The position numbers and the translations under genes were made by a program. Shown here one piece after another: positions 1 through 6,580 of a stretch of 10,087 nt of DNA. The stretch is taken from assembly GCA_011057845.1 (NCBI GenBank), contig DSDB01000346.1, forward strand, positions 1-10,087. The letters run 5' to 3'. The DNA comes from Phycisphaerales bacterium. GTDB lineage: Bacteria > Planctomycetota > Phycisphaerae > Sedimentisphaerales > Anaerobacaceae. Each line of letters starts with the position of its first letter. Positions within the stretch are counted from its first letter, which is position 1. The notes beneath the pieces were generated by a model. It searched no databases, was not told where the DNA came from, and saw only the letters and a program-made list of their open reading frames with translations.

Positions 1-395
1 GCCTCCTCGCACTCATAGACCAGGTTGCAGACATGCCCACCCGGCTGGACCTTCGACACATCCGCTCCGATGTGGACCAGATTGAAATTGCCCGAGCTGG
101 TGCCGGAATTCGGGTCTATCGTCAGCCAGTCGCACTCGGCCCTGGCGCTCCAGGCATAAGTGCCACCGCCGGCCACCGCCACATTGACCAATATCGTCGC
201 GGGATTCACCCCCAGTTCGGTCGTCACCAGTTCGGCCCGCTCGTACTGGCTCAGCGACAGCCGTATCTCGGGATCGCCAAACGCCACCCCCGCCCCGACA
301 GACCACAAAACCACCATCGCAAGCCCCCACCCGATGACCCCGGCCGTTGCCGTCCTCTTCGCAGTCCTCGTGCTCACATCGTAGTCACCCACCAT
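1..395 (-). CDS. Secreted protein with BACON-like Ig-fold segment, 5' part only (partial)
   Basis: This frame starts at ATG 393-395 and stays open to the left edge of the window, so only the first 131 codons are visible and the stop lies outside. A strong AGGAGG ribosome site on the minus strand (about 404-409, roughly 8 nt before the ATG) fixes the start. Residues 10-18 are rich in K, R, T and A. Residues 19-38 form a hydrophobic stretch, so this is a likely Sec signal peptide with a rather long n-region, cleaved near residue 38-40. Residues about 60-131 look like a BACON-type Ig-like domain: a beta strand (TILVNVAVAGG), then W82, then CDWLTIDPNSGTSSG, a pattern typical of that fold. BACON domains are usually binding or spacer modules in secreted proteins. 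The function of the full protein cannot be told because its C-terminal part is missing. It is divergent from the HzsA-like gene at 621. Confidence 0.72.
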   Translation of the reverse strand, partial: MVGDYDVSTRTAKRTATAGVIGWGLAMVVLWSVGAGVAFGDPEIRLSLSQYERAELVTTELGVNPATILVNVAVAGGGTYAWSARAECDWLTIDPNSGTSSGNFNLVHIGADVSKVQPGGHVCNLVYECEE

Positions 396-501
396 AGTCC
401 TGACCTCCTGCAAGGTGTTACATGATAGGGGCTGCTACAAGATTGTCCGGCAATACCCTAACACTCTTCAGGGGATTTGTCAACCGTTTTCTTGCGGCGG
501 G

Positions 502-520
502 CCCTTCGTCCAGCGAAGGG
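502..520. other. Perfect 7-bp hairpin in the divergent intergenic region
   Basis: CCCTTCG (502-508), a 5-nt loop TCCAG, and CGAAGGG (514-520) form a perfect inverted repeat. It sits between the two divergent genes, downstream of the candidate minus-strand promoter, so it would fall in the leader of the gene at 1-395. No T-run follows on either strand, so it does not look like an intrinsic terminator. It could be an mRNA leader structure or a protein-binding palindrome. Confidence 0.4.
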
Positions 521-538
521 ATGGTCTATTATCCCATC

Positions 539-567
539 CATCTAACGGCTTGCATTGCCCAGGTCAA
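539..567 (-). promoter_or_regulatory. Weak candidate sigma-70-type promoter for the secreted protein at 1-395
   Basis: On the minus strand TTGACC (562-567, 5 of 6 to consensus) is separated by 17 nt from TAGATG (539-544, only 3 of 6). Transcription would leave a leader of about 135 nt before the ATG at 395. A better -10-like hexamer, GATAAT (528-533), lies nearby but at the wrong distance. This is consensus matching by eye only. Confidence 0.22.
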
Positions 568-578
568 TTGCGTAATAT
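550..578 (+). promoter_or_regulatory. Candidate sigma-70-type promoter for the HzsA-like gene
   Basis: TTGCAT (550-555) and TAATAT (573-578) are spaced by exactly 17 nt. Transcription would start near 585, about 36 nt before the ATG at 621. Agreement with TTGACA/TATAAT is moderate (3 of 6 and 4 of 6). It overlaps the candidate minus-strand promoter, so the two divergent genes could be controlled by one site. Confidence 0.33.
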
Positions 579-620
579 GAGGGTCGCTGGGCAACGCCAC
601 TGACCCGGATAGGCATCGAT

Positions 621-2972
621 ATGCGAAAAGTCGCCACACTTTTGACCATCGTCTTGACCTTGACGCTCTTGAACGCCGTCTTGTCCGCCCCCGCCGGTAC
701 ATCGGGGCCCATCACCTTGCCGAAGTTCCTCCAGGCCCCCGTCACCGCCGAGGAACTGGGATTCGAGGAATTCGTCTTCGTCAAACGCAAGCCCTACTCT
801 TCCGACCACTACTACACCGATATCGACAACGGCACCAGCGCCGACCGCTTCCTGCTGGCCAACGGCATCTATATCTTCAACCTCCGCACCCGCCAGGAGC
901 GCCCCGTCGTCACCGCCGCACAGATGCCCGGCGGCAAGGGCCTCATCGGCAAGATCAGCCTGTCCTTCGACGCCCGTAAGGTCCTCTTCGACTTCCGCGA
1001 AACCGCGGACCGCGGTTTTCGCATCTGGGAGGTCAACACGGACGGTACGGGCCTGCGACAGGTCCTGCAACCCCCGGCCGATGAGGCCCGGAAGGTCGCC
1101 CGCTGGGGCCGCCCCTGGCACACCGACGACATACATCCCTGCTACCTGCCCGACGGCCGGATCGTCTTTTCCTCGACCCGCGCCGAGCACACAATCCTCT
1201 GCGGCGGCTCGGCCCATCTGGTTGCCCCCCTGCTGCACCGCATGGATGCCGCCGGCTCCAACGTCGAGCAACTCACGAAAAGCCCCGTCAGCGAGTTCTG
1301 CCCGGTCGTCCTCGATGACGGCCGCGTCATGTACCACCGCTGGGAGTACGTCGACAAAGGCGCCCGTGTCTGCAAGACCGTCTGGTCCATGAACCCCGAC
1401 GGCACCCGCCCCCAGGAACTCTACGGCCTCAACGACGACAGCACCACCATCTACATGTACCCGCAGCCCCTGCCCGGCGACAATCATCGCATCGTCACGG
1501 TCGGCACGTGTCATTTCCCCCAGGGGGGCTGTCTGGGCGCCATCATGCTCCTGGACCTGCGAAACCCGATCACCCGGCGGGGCCCCGATCCCGATGAGCC
1601 CGACTATCGGCAATGGGACGACCGCTACGTCGCCACCAACATCACCCCTCACGTCTTTGTCCGCCGGCGAATCGAACCCGGCTGGCTCTTCCTCACGGCC
1701 GACGGCAAGTACGTCCACGATACCCAGGGCCAAAGCGGCTATCTCTACACCCATCCCTTTCCCGTCAGCCGCAACGCCTTCCTCGTCTCCTTCAAACCCG
1801 ACCCCGCCCACCACTACCAGAACGTCCCCAACGCCTACGCCATCTATCTCGTGGACACCGAAGGCAACCACCGTTTCATCCACAAAGACAACGACTTGTC
1901 CTGCTGGCACCCCACACCCTTGGTCGCCCGCAAGGTCCCGCCCGATATTCAGACCACCCCCGACCCCGTGTACGCCGCCAACCGGCAGGCCCTCTGTATC
2001 CTGACGAACGTCTACCAGGGCATGGAAGGCGTCAAACCCGGCGAAGTCAAATGGCTCCGCATCAACGAAACGATTCCCCGCTACTGGGATACCGGCCGAC
2101 GCTGGGGCTCGGCCACCAGCAGTTCCGTCTGGAAGGCCGCCCTCTGGCCCCGCGTCCAGTGGGGTGTCGTGCCCGTTGAGAAGGACGGCTCCGCGTACTT
2201 CAAGGTCCCCGCCGACCGCAGCCTGTTCCTCCAGGCCCTGGACGAGAACTTCGTCGAAATCCAGCGTGAACGCACCTACGTCAACTACCGCCCCGGCGAG
2301 GTCCGCTCCTGCAACGGCTGCCACGGCCGCGACAACCACGCCACCGCCCCCATCGCCGCCAACACCCCCATCGCCCTGACGCGCCCGCCGAGTGAGCCCC
2401 AGCCGCAACCCTGCGACCTGAAGGAAAACGGCGGCACCGGCCTGCCCGGCCAGGTCATCCACTACCCCAGTGATATCCAGCCCATCTTCGACGCCAAATG
2501 CCTCTCCTGCCACGGCCCTGTGGACCCCGCCGGCGGCCTCAAGCTCACCGGCGAGATCACCGAATACTACAGCGTCTCCTACGAGGAACTCTGCAGGAAG
2601 CAACTGGCCGGCCCGATCATCGCCGAATTCACCTCATTTCTCCACGGCGACCAGGGCAACTACAACGGCGCCACGCTCCCCCCGAAAAGCCTCGGATGCC
2701 ACCAGAGCACGCTGATGGCCGTCCTTACCGACCCCGCCCATCCGAAGAACGCCAAAGACGACCACTCAAAGATGCTCACCCCCACCGAGCGCATGATCCT
2801 CAGCCGCTGGGTTGACACCAACTACCAGTTCTACGGCACCTACTACGGCCGGCACCACGCCCACTGGGTCAACCCCGACCCCTCAAACCCCAACTACAAC
2901 CCCGCCGATTTCCGCCGCAAACCCCTCTTCGAAGAAGCCATCAGCCCGTCCGCCCCCGCCTGGCACCGTTAA
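621..2972 (+). CDS. HzsA-like secreted protein: PD40 beta-propeller with C-terminal dihaem c-type cytochrome
   Basis: This 783-residue protein starts with a clear signal peptide (residues 1 to about 25, MRKVATLLTIVLTLTLL core) and is therefore exported. Residues about 107-310 hold PD40/TolB-like propeller repeats, each with a strand such as HPCYLPDGRIVF and a turn such as MNPDGTRPQELYG. The C-terminal third carries two CXXCH covalent haem sites, CNGCH (564-568) and CLSCH (627-631), so it is a dihaem cytochrome working outside the cytoplasm. Order and length resemble the hydrazine synthase alpha subunit (HzsA, about 800 residues). HzsA-related proteins are also common in Planctomycetes and Verrucomicrobia that do not perform anammox, and their role there is mostly unknown. 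No gene for HzsB or HzsC is in the window, so hydrazine synthesis should not be assumed. It may be a periplasmic electron-transfer or redox enzyme. The ribosome site is weak (GGATAGG, about 8 nt upstream); the signal peptide beginning directly at this ATG supports the start. The gene appears to be transcribed alone. Confidence 0.85.
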   Translation: MRKVATLLTIVLTLTLLNAVLSAPAGTSGPITLPKFLQAPVTAEELGFEEFVFVKRKPYSSDHYYTDIDNGTSADRFLLANGIYIFNLRTRQERPVVTAAQMPGGKGLIGKISLSFDARKVLFDFRETADRGFRIWEVNTDGTGLRQVLQPPADEARKVARWGRPWHTDDIHPCYLPDGRIVFSSTRAEHTILCGGSAHLVAPLLHRMDAAGSNVEQLTKSPVSEFCPVVLDDGRVMYHRWEYVDKGARVCKTVWSMNPDGTRPQELYGLNDDSTTIYMYPQPLPGDNHRIVTVGTCHFPQGGCLGAIMLLDLRNPITRRGPDPDEPDYRQWDDRYVATNITPHVFVRRRIEPGWLFLTADGKYVHDTQGQSGYLYTHPFPVSRNAFLVSFKPDPAHHYQNVPNAYAIYLVDTEGNHRFIHKDNDLSCWHPTPLVARKVPPDIQTTPDPVYAANRQALCILTNVYQGMEGVKPGEVKWLRINETIPRYWDTGRRWGSATSSSVWKAALWPRVQWGVVPVEKDGSAYFKVPADRSLFLQALDENFVEIQRERTYVNYRPGEVRSCNGCHGRDNHATAPIAANTPIALTRPPSEPQPQPCDLKENGGTGLPGQVIHYPSDIQPIFDAKCLSCHGPVDPAGGLKLTGEITEYYSVSYEELCRKQLAGPIIAEFTSFLHGDQGNYNGATLPPKSLGCHQSTLMAVLTDPAHPKNAKDDHSKMLTPTERMILSRWVDTNYQFYGTYYGRHHAHWVNPDPSNPNYNPADFRRKPLFEEAISPSAPAWHR

Positions 2973-3060
2973 CCCCTGTGGCGAGATCCCCCGTGGCGAG
3001 GGCGTCTCGCCCGCGCATGGCATGGGCATCTTGTCCATGCGGGACGCAGCCCATGCACGG
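2973..3060. repeat. Hairpin-rich intergenic repeat element after the HzsA-like gene
   Basis: Directly after the stop codon, GTGGCGAG occurs twice (2978-2985 and 2993-3000). GGCGAG (2995-3000), a 5-nt loop and CTCGCC (3006-3011) form a perfect hairpin. GCATGG (3020-3025) pairs with CCATGC (3035-3040). The longer GCATGGGC (3020-3027) pairs instead with GCCCATGC (3049-3056), so two structures exclude each other. No T-run follows, so a classical terminator is not supported, although the hairpins may protect the mRNA 3' end or slow polymerase. The compact set of inverted and direct repeats suggests a dispersed, REP-like element. Copy number cannot be seen from one window. The remainder of this gap, 3061-3251, holds no gene I can support. 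Confidence 0.5.
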
Positions 3061-3251
3061 CAATACAATAGTTGTCCTATGGTTCTACTGGGGTTTTGGA
3101 GCGCAGAAACGTCGAGTTCTTGCACATGATTCGCCATGTTTTCACGTTGCGCCGTACCGACGGCCGGGCACTTGACACCAGAAGGACGGCTGGATTCTGC
3201 CCGCGGCGGCAGGAACCCGTGCTTACACAACATCTGATGAAGGACGAACAA

Positions 3252-3671
3252 ATGAAACGGACAAAGACACGGACCATCGCCCTGGTATCTACGGCCCTGC
3301 TCCTGAGCGCCATCGCCTGCGTATGGGCCGAAGACCAGATCATCATCAACATCAACATCGCCGTGGCCCCCAACGTCCTGAACCTCCAGAACAACGGCCA
3401 GGTCGTCACCGTCCACACCGACCTGCCCTACAGCTCGGTCGCCGGCGCAACTGTTACCCTCAACGGCGTCGAAATCAGTGGGTGGAAGTCCGACAACCAG
3501 GGCAACTTCGTAGCCAAGTTCGTCATGCAGGACATCAAGAACCTGCCTCTGAACATCGGGGAACTCAACACCCTCACCCTCACCGGCACCGGAGAGACCG
3601 TCTCAGGCGGCTCCTTTTCGTTCACCGGCGCGGCCGATATCCTCGTCGTCAACAATATCCCCAGGAAGTAA
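3252..3671 (+). CDS. Small secreted Ig-like/beta-sandwich protein of unknown function
   Basis: This 139-residue protein starts at the ATG at 3252, preceded by AAGGA (3240-3244) with 7 nt spacing. The frame is open further upstream to 3072, but that part lacks a ribosome site and would bury the signal peptide, so the shorter form is chosen. Residues 1-26 (MKRTKTR, then a hydrophobic core ending in VWA) are a typical Sec signal peptide cut before E27. The mature part is almost all short beta strands: a VLNLQNNGQVVTVHTDLP segment, TVTLNGVEI, NFVAKF, NTLTLTG and ADILVV. This resembles Ig-like or 'PxxLNL' beta-sandwich repeats seen as modules in larger planctomycete and archaeal secreted proteins; here the module stands alone. 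It has no catalytic signature and no cysteine in the mature part. It could be a binding or structural surface protein. It lies between two intergenic regions, and no operon partner is evident. Confidence 0.72.
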   Translation: MKRTKTRTIALVSTALLLSAIACVWAEDQIIININIAVAPNVLNLQNNGQVVTVHTDLPYSSVAGATVTLNGVEISGWKSDNQGNFVAKFVMQDIKNLPLNIGELNTLTLTGTGETVSGGSFSFTGAADILVVNNIPRK

Positions 3672-3827
3672 CCCCCCTGGCACAGAAATAAAAAGGATTG
3701 CTTGCACAATCGTAAGAATCGGGTAACCTGGATATAGTGCATTCGGGTTAGAATTCTTCAGGCTCCGGACGAAGACGGCTAATCTCTGCATCGTTTCTGC
3801 TTGGTGATTGACCTGATAGGAGTAACG

Positions 3828-3989
3828 ATGGCAAAGCAGTTGAAGACTTCCGCCGACGGCCGCAGATGTGTATTCCCCCACTGCAAGCGCCTCCTGAGCA
3901 TCTATAACCATGGGAGCTACTGCCACGTGCATTGCGACCAGATGACCCGCGAGCAGATGCGCAAGGCGCCCTATCGCCATCCTCTGTGA
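3828..3989 (+). CDS. Small four-cysteine zinc-finger-like protein, 53 residues
   Basis: The chosen start is ATG 3828, with AGGAG (3817-3821 region) 5-6 nt upstream; an in-frame TTG at 3801 is possible but has no good ribosome site. The protein has C14-x4-C19 and C32-x3-C36, with H18, H33 and H35 beside them, a spacing that fits one zinc-binding ribbon. The segment RLLSIYNHGSYC resembles the 'LSRYNPGPYC' core of small zinc-ribbon proteins and DNA-binding regulators in Actinobacteria and phages. The ends are basic (KQLK, RRC, RKAPYRH). No signal peptide is seen, so it is likely cytoplasmic. A nucleic-acid-binding or regulatory role is an inference. It is convergent with the 660-residue protein gene, with 57 nt between the stops. 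Confidence 0.65.
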   Translation: MAKQLKTSADGRRCVFPHCKRLLSIYNHGSYCHVHCDQMTREQMRKAPYRHPL

Positions 3990-4046
3990 GCTGCCGCATC
4001 ATGCCGTCCCATTGGGGCGCATCCGGGAACATTCAAGCCACGGCTC

Positions 4047-6029
4047 TCACTGCGGCGCAGGCCCGTTAAGATACCCGAACTGCCCATAGACCACGTCCCG
4101 CCACATCCGCATCCGCGACGCCATAAAACCATCGCGCCACCGGTCGAGTTCCTCGCGCGAATAGGGCACGCCGTCGGAGTGTTCCGGCGTGTAGTGGACA
4201 AGGGCCCTGTCGACATAACCGAAGGTCCCCAGCGGATTCTCCTTCGGATGCAGCCGGCCCATACTGGTCCACCAGATCAGCCCCACCCACGGCCCGGCCT
4301 TGCAGTTGTCGAAGTAACGGTCCATCGTCTCGATCGGCGTCGTGTAGTGTCCCTCAAGCGAACTCGATAGCCCGATGTAGATCATCATCGCCCGCTCGGC
4401 CTTCGCCAATCGGATGCCGTTGAGCAGGGCGTGCGTGTCGCTCCAGCACTCGGCCGTCCACGTCGTCGGGTCCTTCGCATCCTTGCAGACACGAGTCTCC
4501 ACGCCCTCCGGATAGTACTGGGTGCGAATCCGGTGCCATTCGTCCACCCGCTCCAGCACCTTCTCCCGGTTCGCCGGATCCACCGGGTCGTACGGTATCC
4601 CCAGCCACCAGTAGTCATACGTATCCACGCCGATGCACTGCGTATTGGATGGCAGTTTCTGGCGGCCGTGCTCCATATCCTTCTCACTGCTGGCCCAGCC
4701 GCCGTTGTAGTCCCATGCCGCCCAGCCCACCATGTTGTACCACGACTTGATATGGGCAAACGGCCGCTCCCCGTCCATCTCCCGGTCCTGCACCCGCTCC
4801 TGGAACGTCCGGTAGATCGTCTCCAGCCCCTTGGTCCCGAGCCCGTGGAAGTTCTCATCCCCCGACTTGACCATCAGGATGTTGTTGATCAACTGCCGTC
4901 CCGTCGCTCGGTCCCCCTCCGGGCCCACCAGCACCTCATCCTGGCTCGCCCACAGCGTCTCAAGAATATCCGTCGTCTTGTCAAACGCCTCATGTTTGTC
5001 GCCCGGCTGCCAGTAATCCCGCAGGATGAACAGTTGCCTGTGCCCGTAAGCCCGCAGCATCAGACGGATGATTTCATCGCGGAACTCCAGTCGCCGGGCG
5101 TAGAACATGATCGCTGTCGACCATTGGCTGGCGATGTCGATCCGCCGCACATTCTCCTCGTGAAAGGCCTCCAGCGGCCGGCCGCCCGCCCACGATATCA
5201 ACTCGTACTCGCACAGATACGGCAGAATCCCCTGCGCCTCCTCCGGCGTCCAATGCCAGTTAGGAACGTAGGAGTAGCTGACCACTTCCCCCTGTACAAA
5301 ACCCCCTCCCAGCGTACGAATGCCAGCGGGCCGATTGGGTTCGGTCCTGGCGGCGGTGGACCCGGACCTGACACGCGGCCTGAACAGGTCCGCCACGCTG
5401 CTGAGAAGAGGTATCCTCGCCCCTGCCGGCTCCTGATAGACCTCGTGGAACTTGCGGATTTCCTTCTTCCATTGCCCGAACTGGGCCCACTCCGCAAGCC
5501 CGAAGACCTCCCGGGTCCCGACAGACAGCCAGAGTTTGCCCTTTTGCCCGGAGGGAACATAGGCCACCAAGTAATACCGCCCCGACTGCGGCAACTTGAC
5601 CGTGTCGCTGCGGAGAATCCAGGAATCGGTCCCAGTGAAATGCTCGTGGAAGAACCGTGGCGCCTTGACATCGTCGGTGGGAAAACACCTCGCCCCGGCC
5701 CCGGCCGGGAATCCAAACGGCAGGGCCGCCTCCGGCAGACCCGGCCCGACGACCACCATCGCAGGCCGAAAACCCTTCAGACGCTCAAGGGCCGGGATGC
5801 CAATCTGAATGTACAGTCCGAATCCACTCTCCGTGTCGAAGGCCAGCCAGACCTGCCGGGCATCATCGGTAATCTCCCGGTAGATAACCTGGGATATGGA
5901 AGGCTGGCTGATGAGAACGGCCGTGTTGGGGTCCGTCGCAGCCCTGTCGCTGAAGACGGGCCGATGCGCCCGCGCCGCGCAACAAGTCAGCAACATGAGA
6001 ACGCTCACCGTGGCAGGATGCTTCGCCAT
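4047..6029 (-). CDS. Two-part secreted protein: N-terminal beta domain plus putative TIM-barrel-like domain
   Basis: This 660-residue protein starts at ATG 6027-6029. GAGG (6037-6040) lies 7 nt before this ATG, while the upstream in-frame GTG (6033-6035) is only 1 nt from it, so ATG is preferred. Residues 1 to about 21 are a signal peptide ending in AARA; the LTCC stretch is not a good lipobox. Residues about 40-180 form a compact domain (SQVIYREITDDARQVWLAF, then GLYIQIGIP, VVVGPGLP and FTGTDSWILR). I know this pattern from uncharacterised secreted proteins but cannot name a function. A low-complexity R/S/T/P linker (about 215-243) joins it to a Trp/Tyr-rich domain (about 248-590) containing SYVPNWHWTPEEA, WYNMVGWAAWDYNGGW, IGVDTYDYWWLGIP and GLIWWTSMG. 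Such motifs at strand ends suggest a glycoside-hydrolase-like barrel, so carbohydrate work outside the cytoplasm is plausible but unproven. The gene follows tRNA-Leu by 38 nt. Confidence 0.78.
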   Translation of the reverse strand: MAKHPATVSVLMLLTCCAARAHRPVFSDRAATDPNTAVLISQPSISQVIYREITDDARQVWLAFDTESGFGLYIQIGIPALERLKGFRPAMVVVGPGLPEAALPFGFPAGAGARCFPTDDVKAPRFFHEHFTGTDSWILRSDTVKLPQSGRYYLVAYVPSGQKGKLWLSVGTREVFGLAEWAQFGQWKKEIRKFHEVYQEPAGARIPLLSSVADLFRPRVRSGSTAARTEPNRPAGIRTLGGGFVQGEVVSYSYVPNWHWTPEEAQGILPYLCEYELISWAGGRPLEAFHEENVRRIDIASQWSTAIMFYARRLEFRDEIIRLMLRAYGHRQLFILRDYWQPGDKHEAFDKTTDILETLWASQDEVLVGPEGDRATGRQLINNILMVKSGDENFHGLGTKGLETIYRTFQERVQDREMDGERPFAHIKSWYNMVGWAAWDYNGGWASSEKDMEHGRQKLPSNTQCIGVDTYDYWWLGIPYDPVDPANREKVLERVDEWHRIRTQYYPEGVETRVCKDAKDPTTWTAECWSDTHALLNGIRLAKAERAMMIYIGLSSSLEGHYTTPIETMDRYFDNCKAGPWVGLIWWTSMGRLHPKENPLGTFGYVDRALVHYTPEHSDGVPYSREELDRWRDGFMASRMRMWRDVVYGQFGYLNGPAPQ

Positions 6030-6067
6030 ACGCACGCCTCGACCTAAGTGCTGTTCTGTAAATAACT

Positions 6068-6151
6068 TGCGAGCGAGAGGAGTCGAACCTCCACGTCCAA
6101 AAGGACACCAGGACCTAAACCTGGCGCGTCTGCCATTTCCGCCACGCTCGC
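6068..6151 (-). tRNA. tRNA-Leu, anticodon UAG
   Basis: Read on the minus strand, the 84-nt sequence folds as a type II tRNA. The acceptor stem GCGAGCG/CGCTCGC (6145-6151 and 6069-6075) pairs perfectly and is followed by discriminator A (6068). The D-arm has GCG/CGC, and the anticodon stem is CCAGG/CCTGG with loop TTTAGGT, giving anticodon TAG. A long variable arm (GTCC TTTT GGAC) and a T-arm with loop TTCGACT complete the cloverleaf. The long variable arm and the anticodon both say leucine; it reads CUA and CUG-type codons. CCA is not encoded after the discriminator and must be added by nucleotidyltransferase. The tRNA begins 5 nt after the stop codon of xseB. Confidence 0.96.
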
Positions 6152-6156
6152 ATCAA

Positions 6157-6528
6157 TCAATCATACAAACCCGGCCCATCGGGCGACGTCGGATCATCCC
6201 TGCCCGGCCGACCCGCCTGCCCCTCATCCTCTTCGATCTCATCATCCTCGTCCTGCCCCTCAGCCTCATCGTCCTGCTCATCCCCATCGGCCACCCCCTG
6301 CCCCTCATCCGCCTCTGCGACCCGCGAAATCTCCTCGATCCGCCGCTCGGCCGTCCGCAGTATCCCCCGGCAATGCTGTATCAGCGCCATCCCCTTCTCA
6401 TACTGCTGGAGACTATCCTGCAGCGATACCTCCCCCTGCTCGATCGCCCCGACAATCCCCGTCAGTTCCTTGATCGCGTCCTCAAAACTCAGATTCGCCA
6501 TATCATCCATCTTCTTGCCCGCGACCAT
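6157..6528 (-). CDS. xseB: Exodeoxyribonuclease VII small subunit with acidic C-terminal tail
   Basis: XseB joins several copies to one XseA to form exonuclease VII, which cuts single-stranded DNA into short oligonucleotides during repair. Residues 13-72 match the family's two-helix hairpin: LSFEDAIKELTGIVGAIEQG, then SLQDSLQQYEKGMALIQHCR and a closing helix ending in RRIEEIS. A normal XseB has about 70-90 residues; this one has 123, because an unusual tail (about 72-123) very rich in D, E, Q and G follows the domain. The start is uncertain. ATG 6528 has AAGGA about 10 nt upstream, while ATG 6510 and ATG 6501 would remove 6 or 9 residues without touching the domain. xseA is not in the window. 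The gene heads a compact series with tRNA-Leu and the 660-residue secreted protein. Confidence 0.88.
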   Translation of the reverse strand: MVAGKKMDDMANLSFEDAIKELTGIVGAIEQGEVSLQDSLQQYEKGMALIQHCRGILRTAERRIEEISRVAEADEGQGVADGDEQDDEAEGQDEDDEIEEDEGQAGRPGRDDPTSPDGPGLYD

Positions 6529-6580
6529 ACCAAACGCATCCTTCCACAAAACACCCCAGCCCCCGGTGGCTCAAAGCCCG

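Noticed and set aside
564..2603. Very long open frame on the minus strand opposite the HzsA-like gene
   Set aside because: It is rich in G, V, A and D with no recognisable domain or signal, and lies wholly opposite a gene with clear domains. It arises from G/C bias at third codon positions.
621..2972. True hydrazine synthase alpha subunit (anammox)
   Set aside because: No HzsB/HzsC-like gene is nearby, and HzsA-related proteins are frequent in non-anammox Planctomycetes; family resemblance alone does not support this function.
3172..3198. TTGACA at 3172-3177 as promoter of the small secreted protein
   Set aside because: The -35 is perfect, but no hexamer at 15-18 nt spacing matches a -10 better than 3 of 6.
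3702..3738. TATAGT (3733-3738) as -10 of the 53-residue gene
   Set aside because: The -10 is good, but the only -35-like hexamer (TTGCAC, 3702-3707) is 25 nt away, too far for a normal promoter.
4431..6047. Long plus-strand open frame opposite the 660-residue secreted protein
   Set aside because: Its translation is dominated by R, P, L and H, has no domain, and the minus-strand frame has a signal peptide and ribosome site.
6068..6151. tRNA-Leu as attachment site of an integrated element carrying the restriction gene
   Set aside because: No integrase and no repeat of the tRNA 3' end are visible, and the restriction gene lies on the 5' side of the tRNA.
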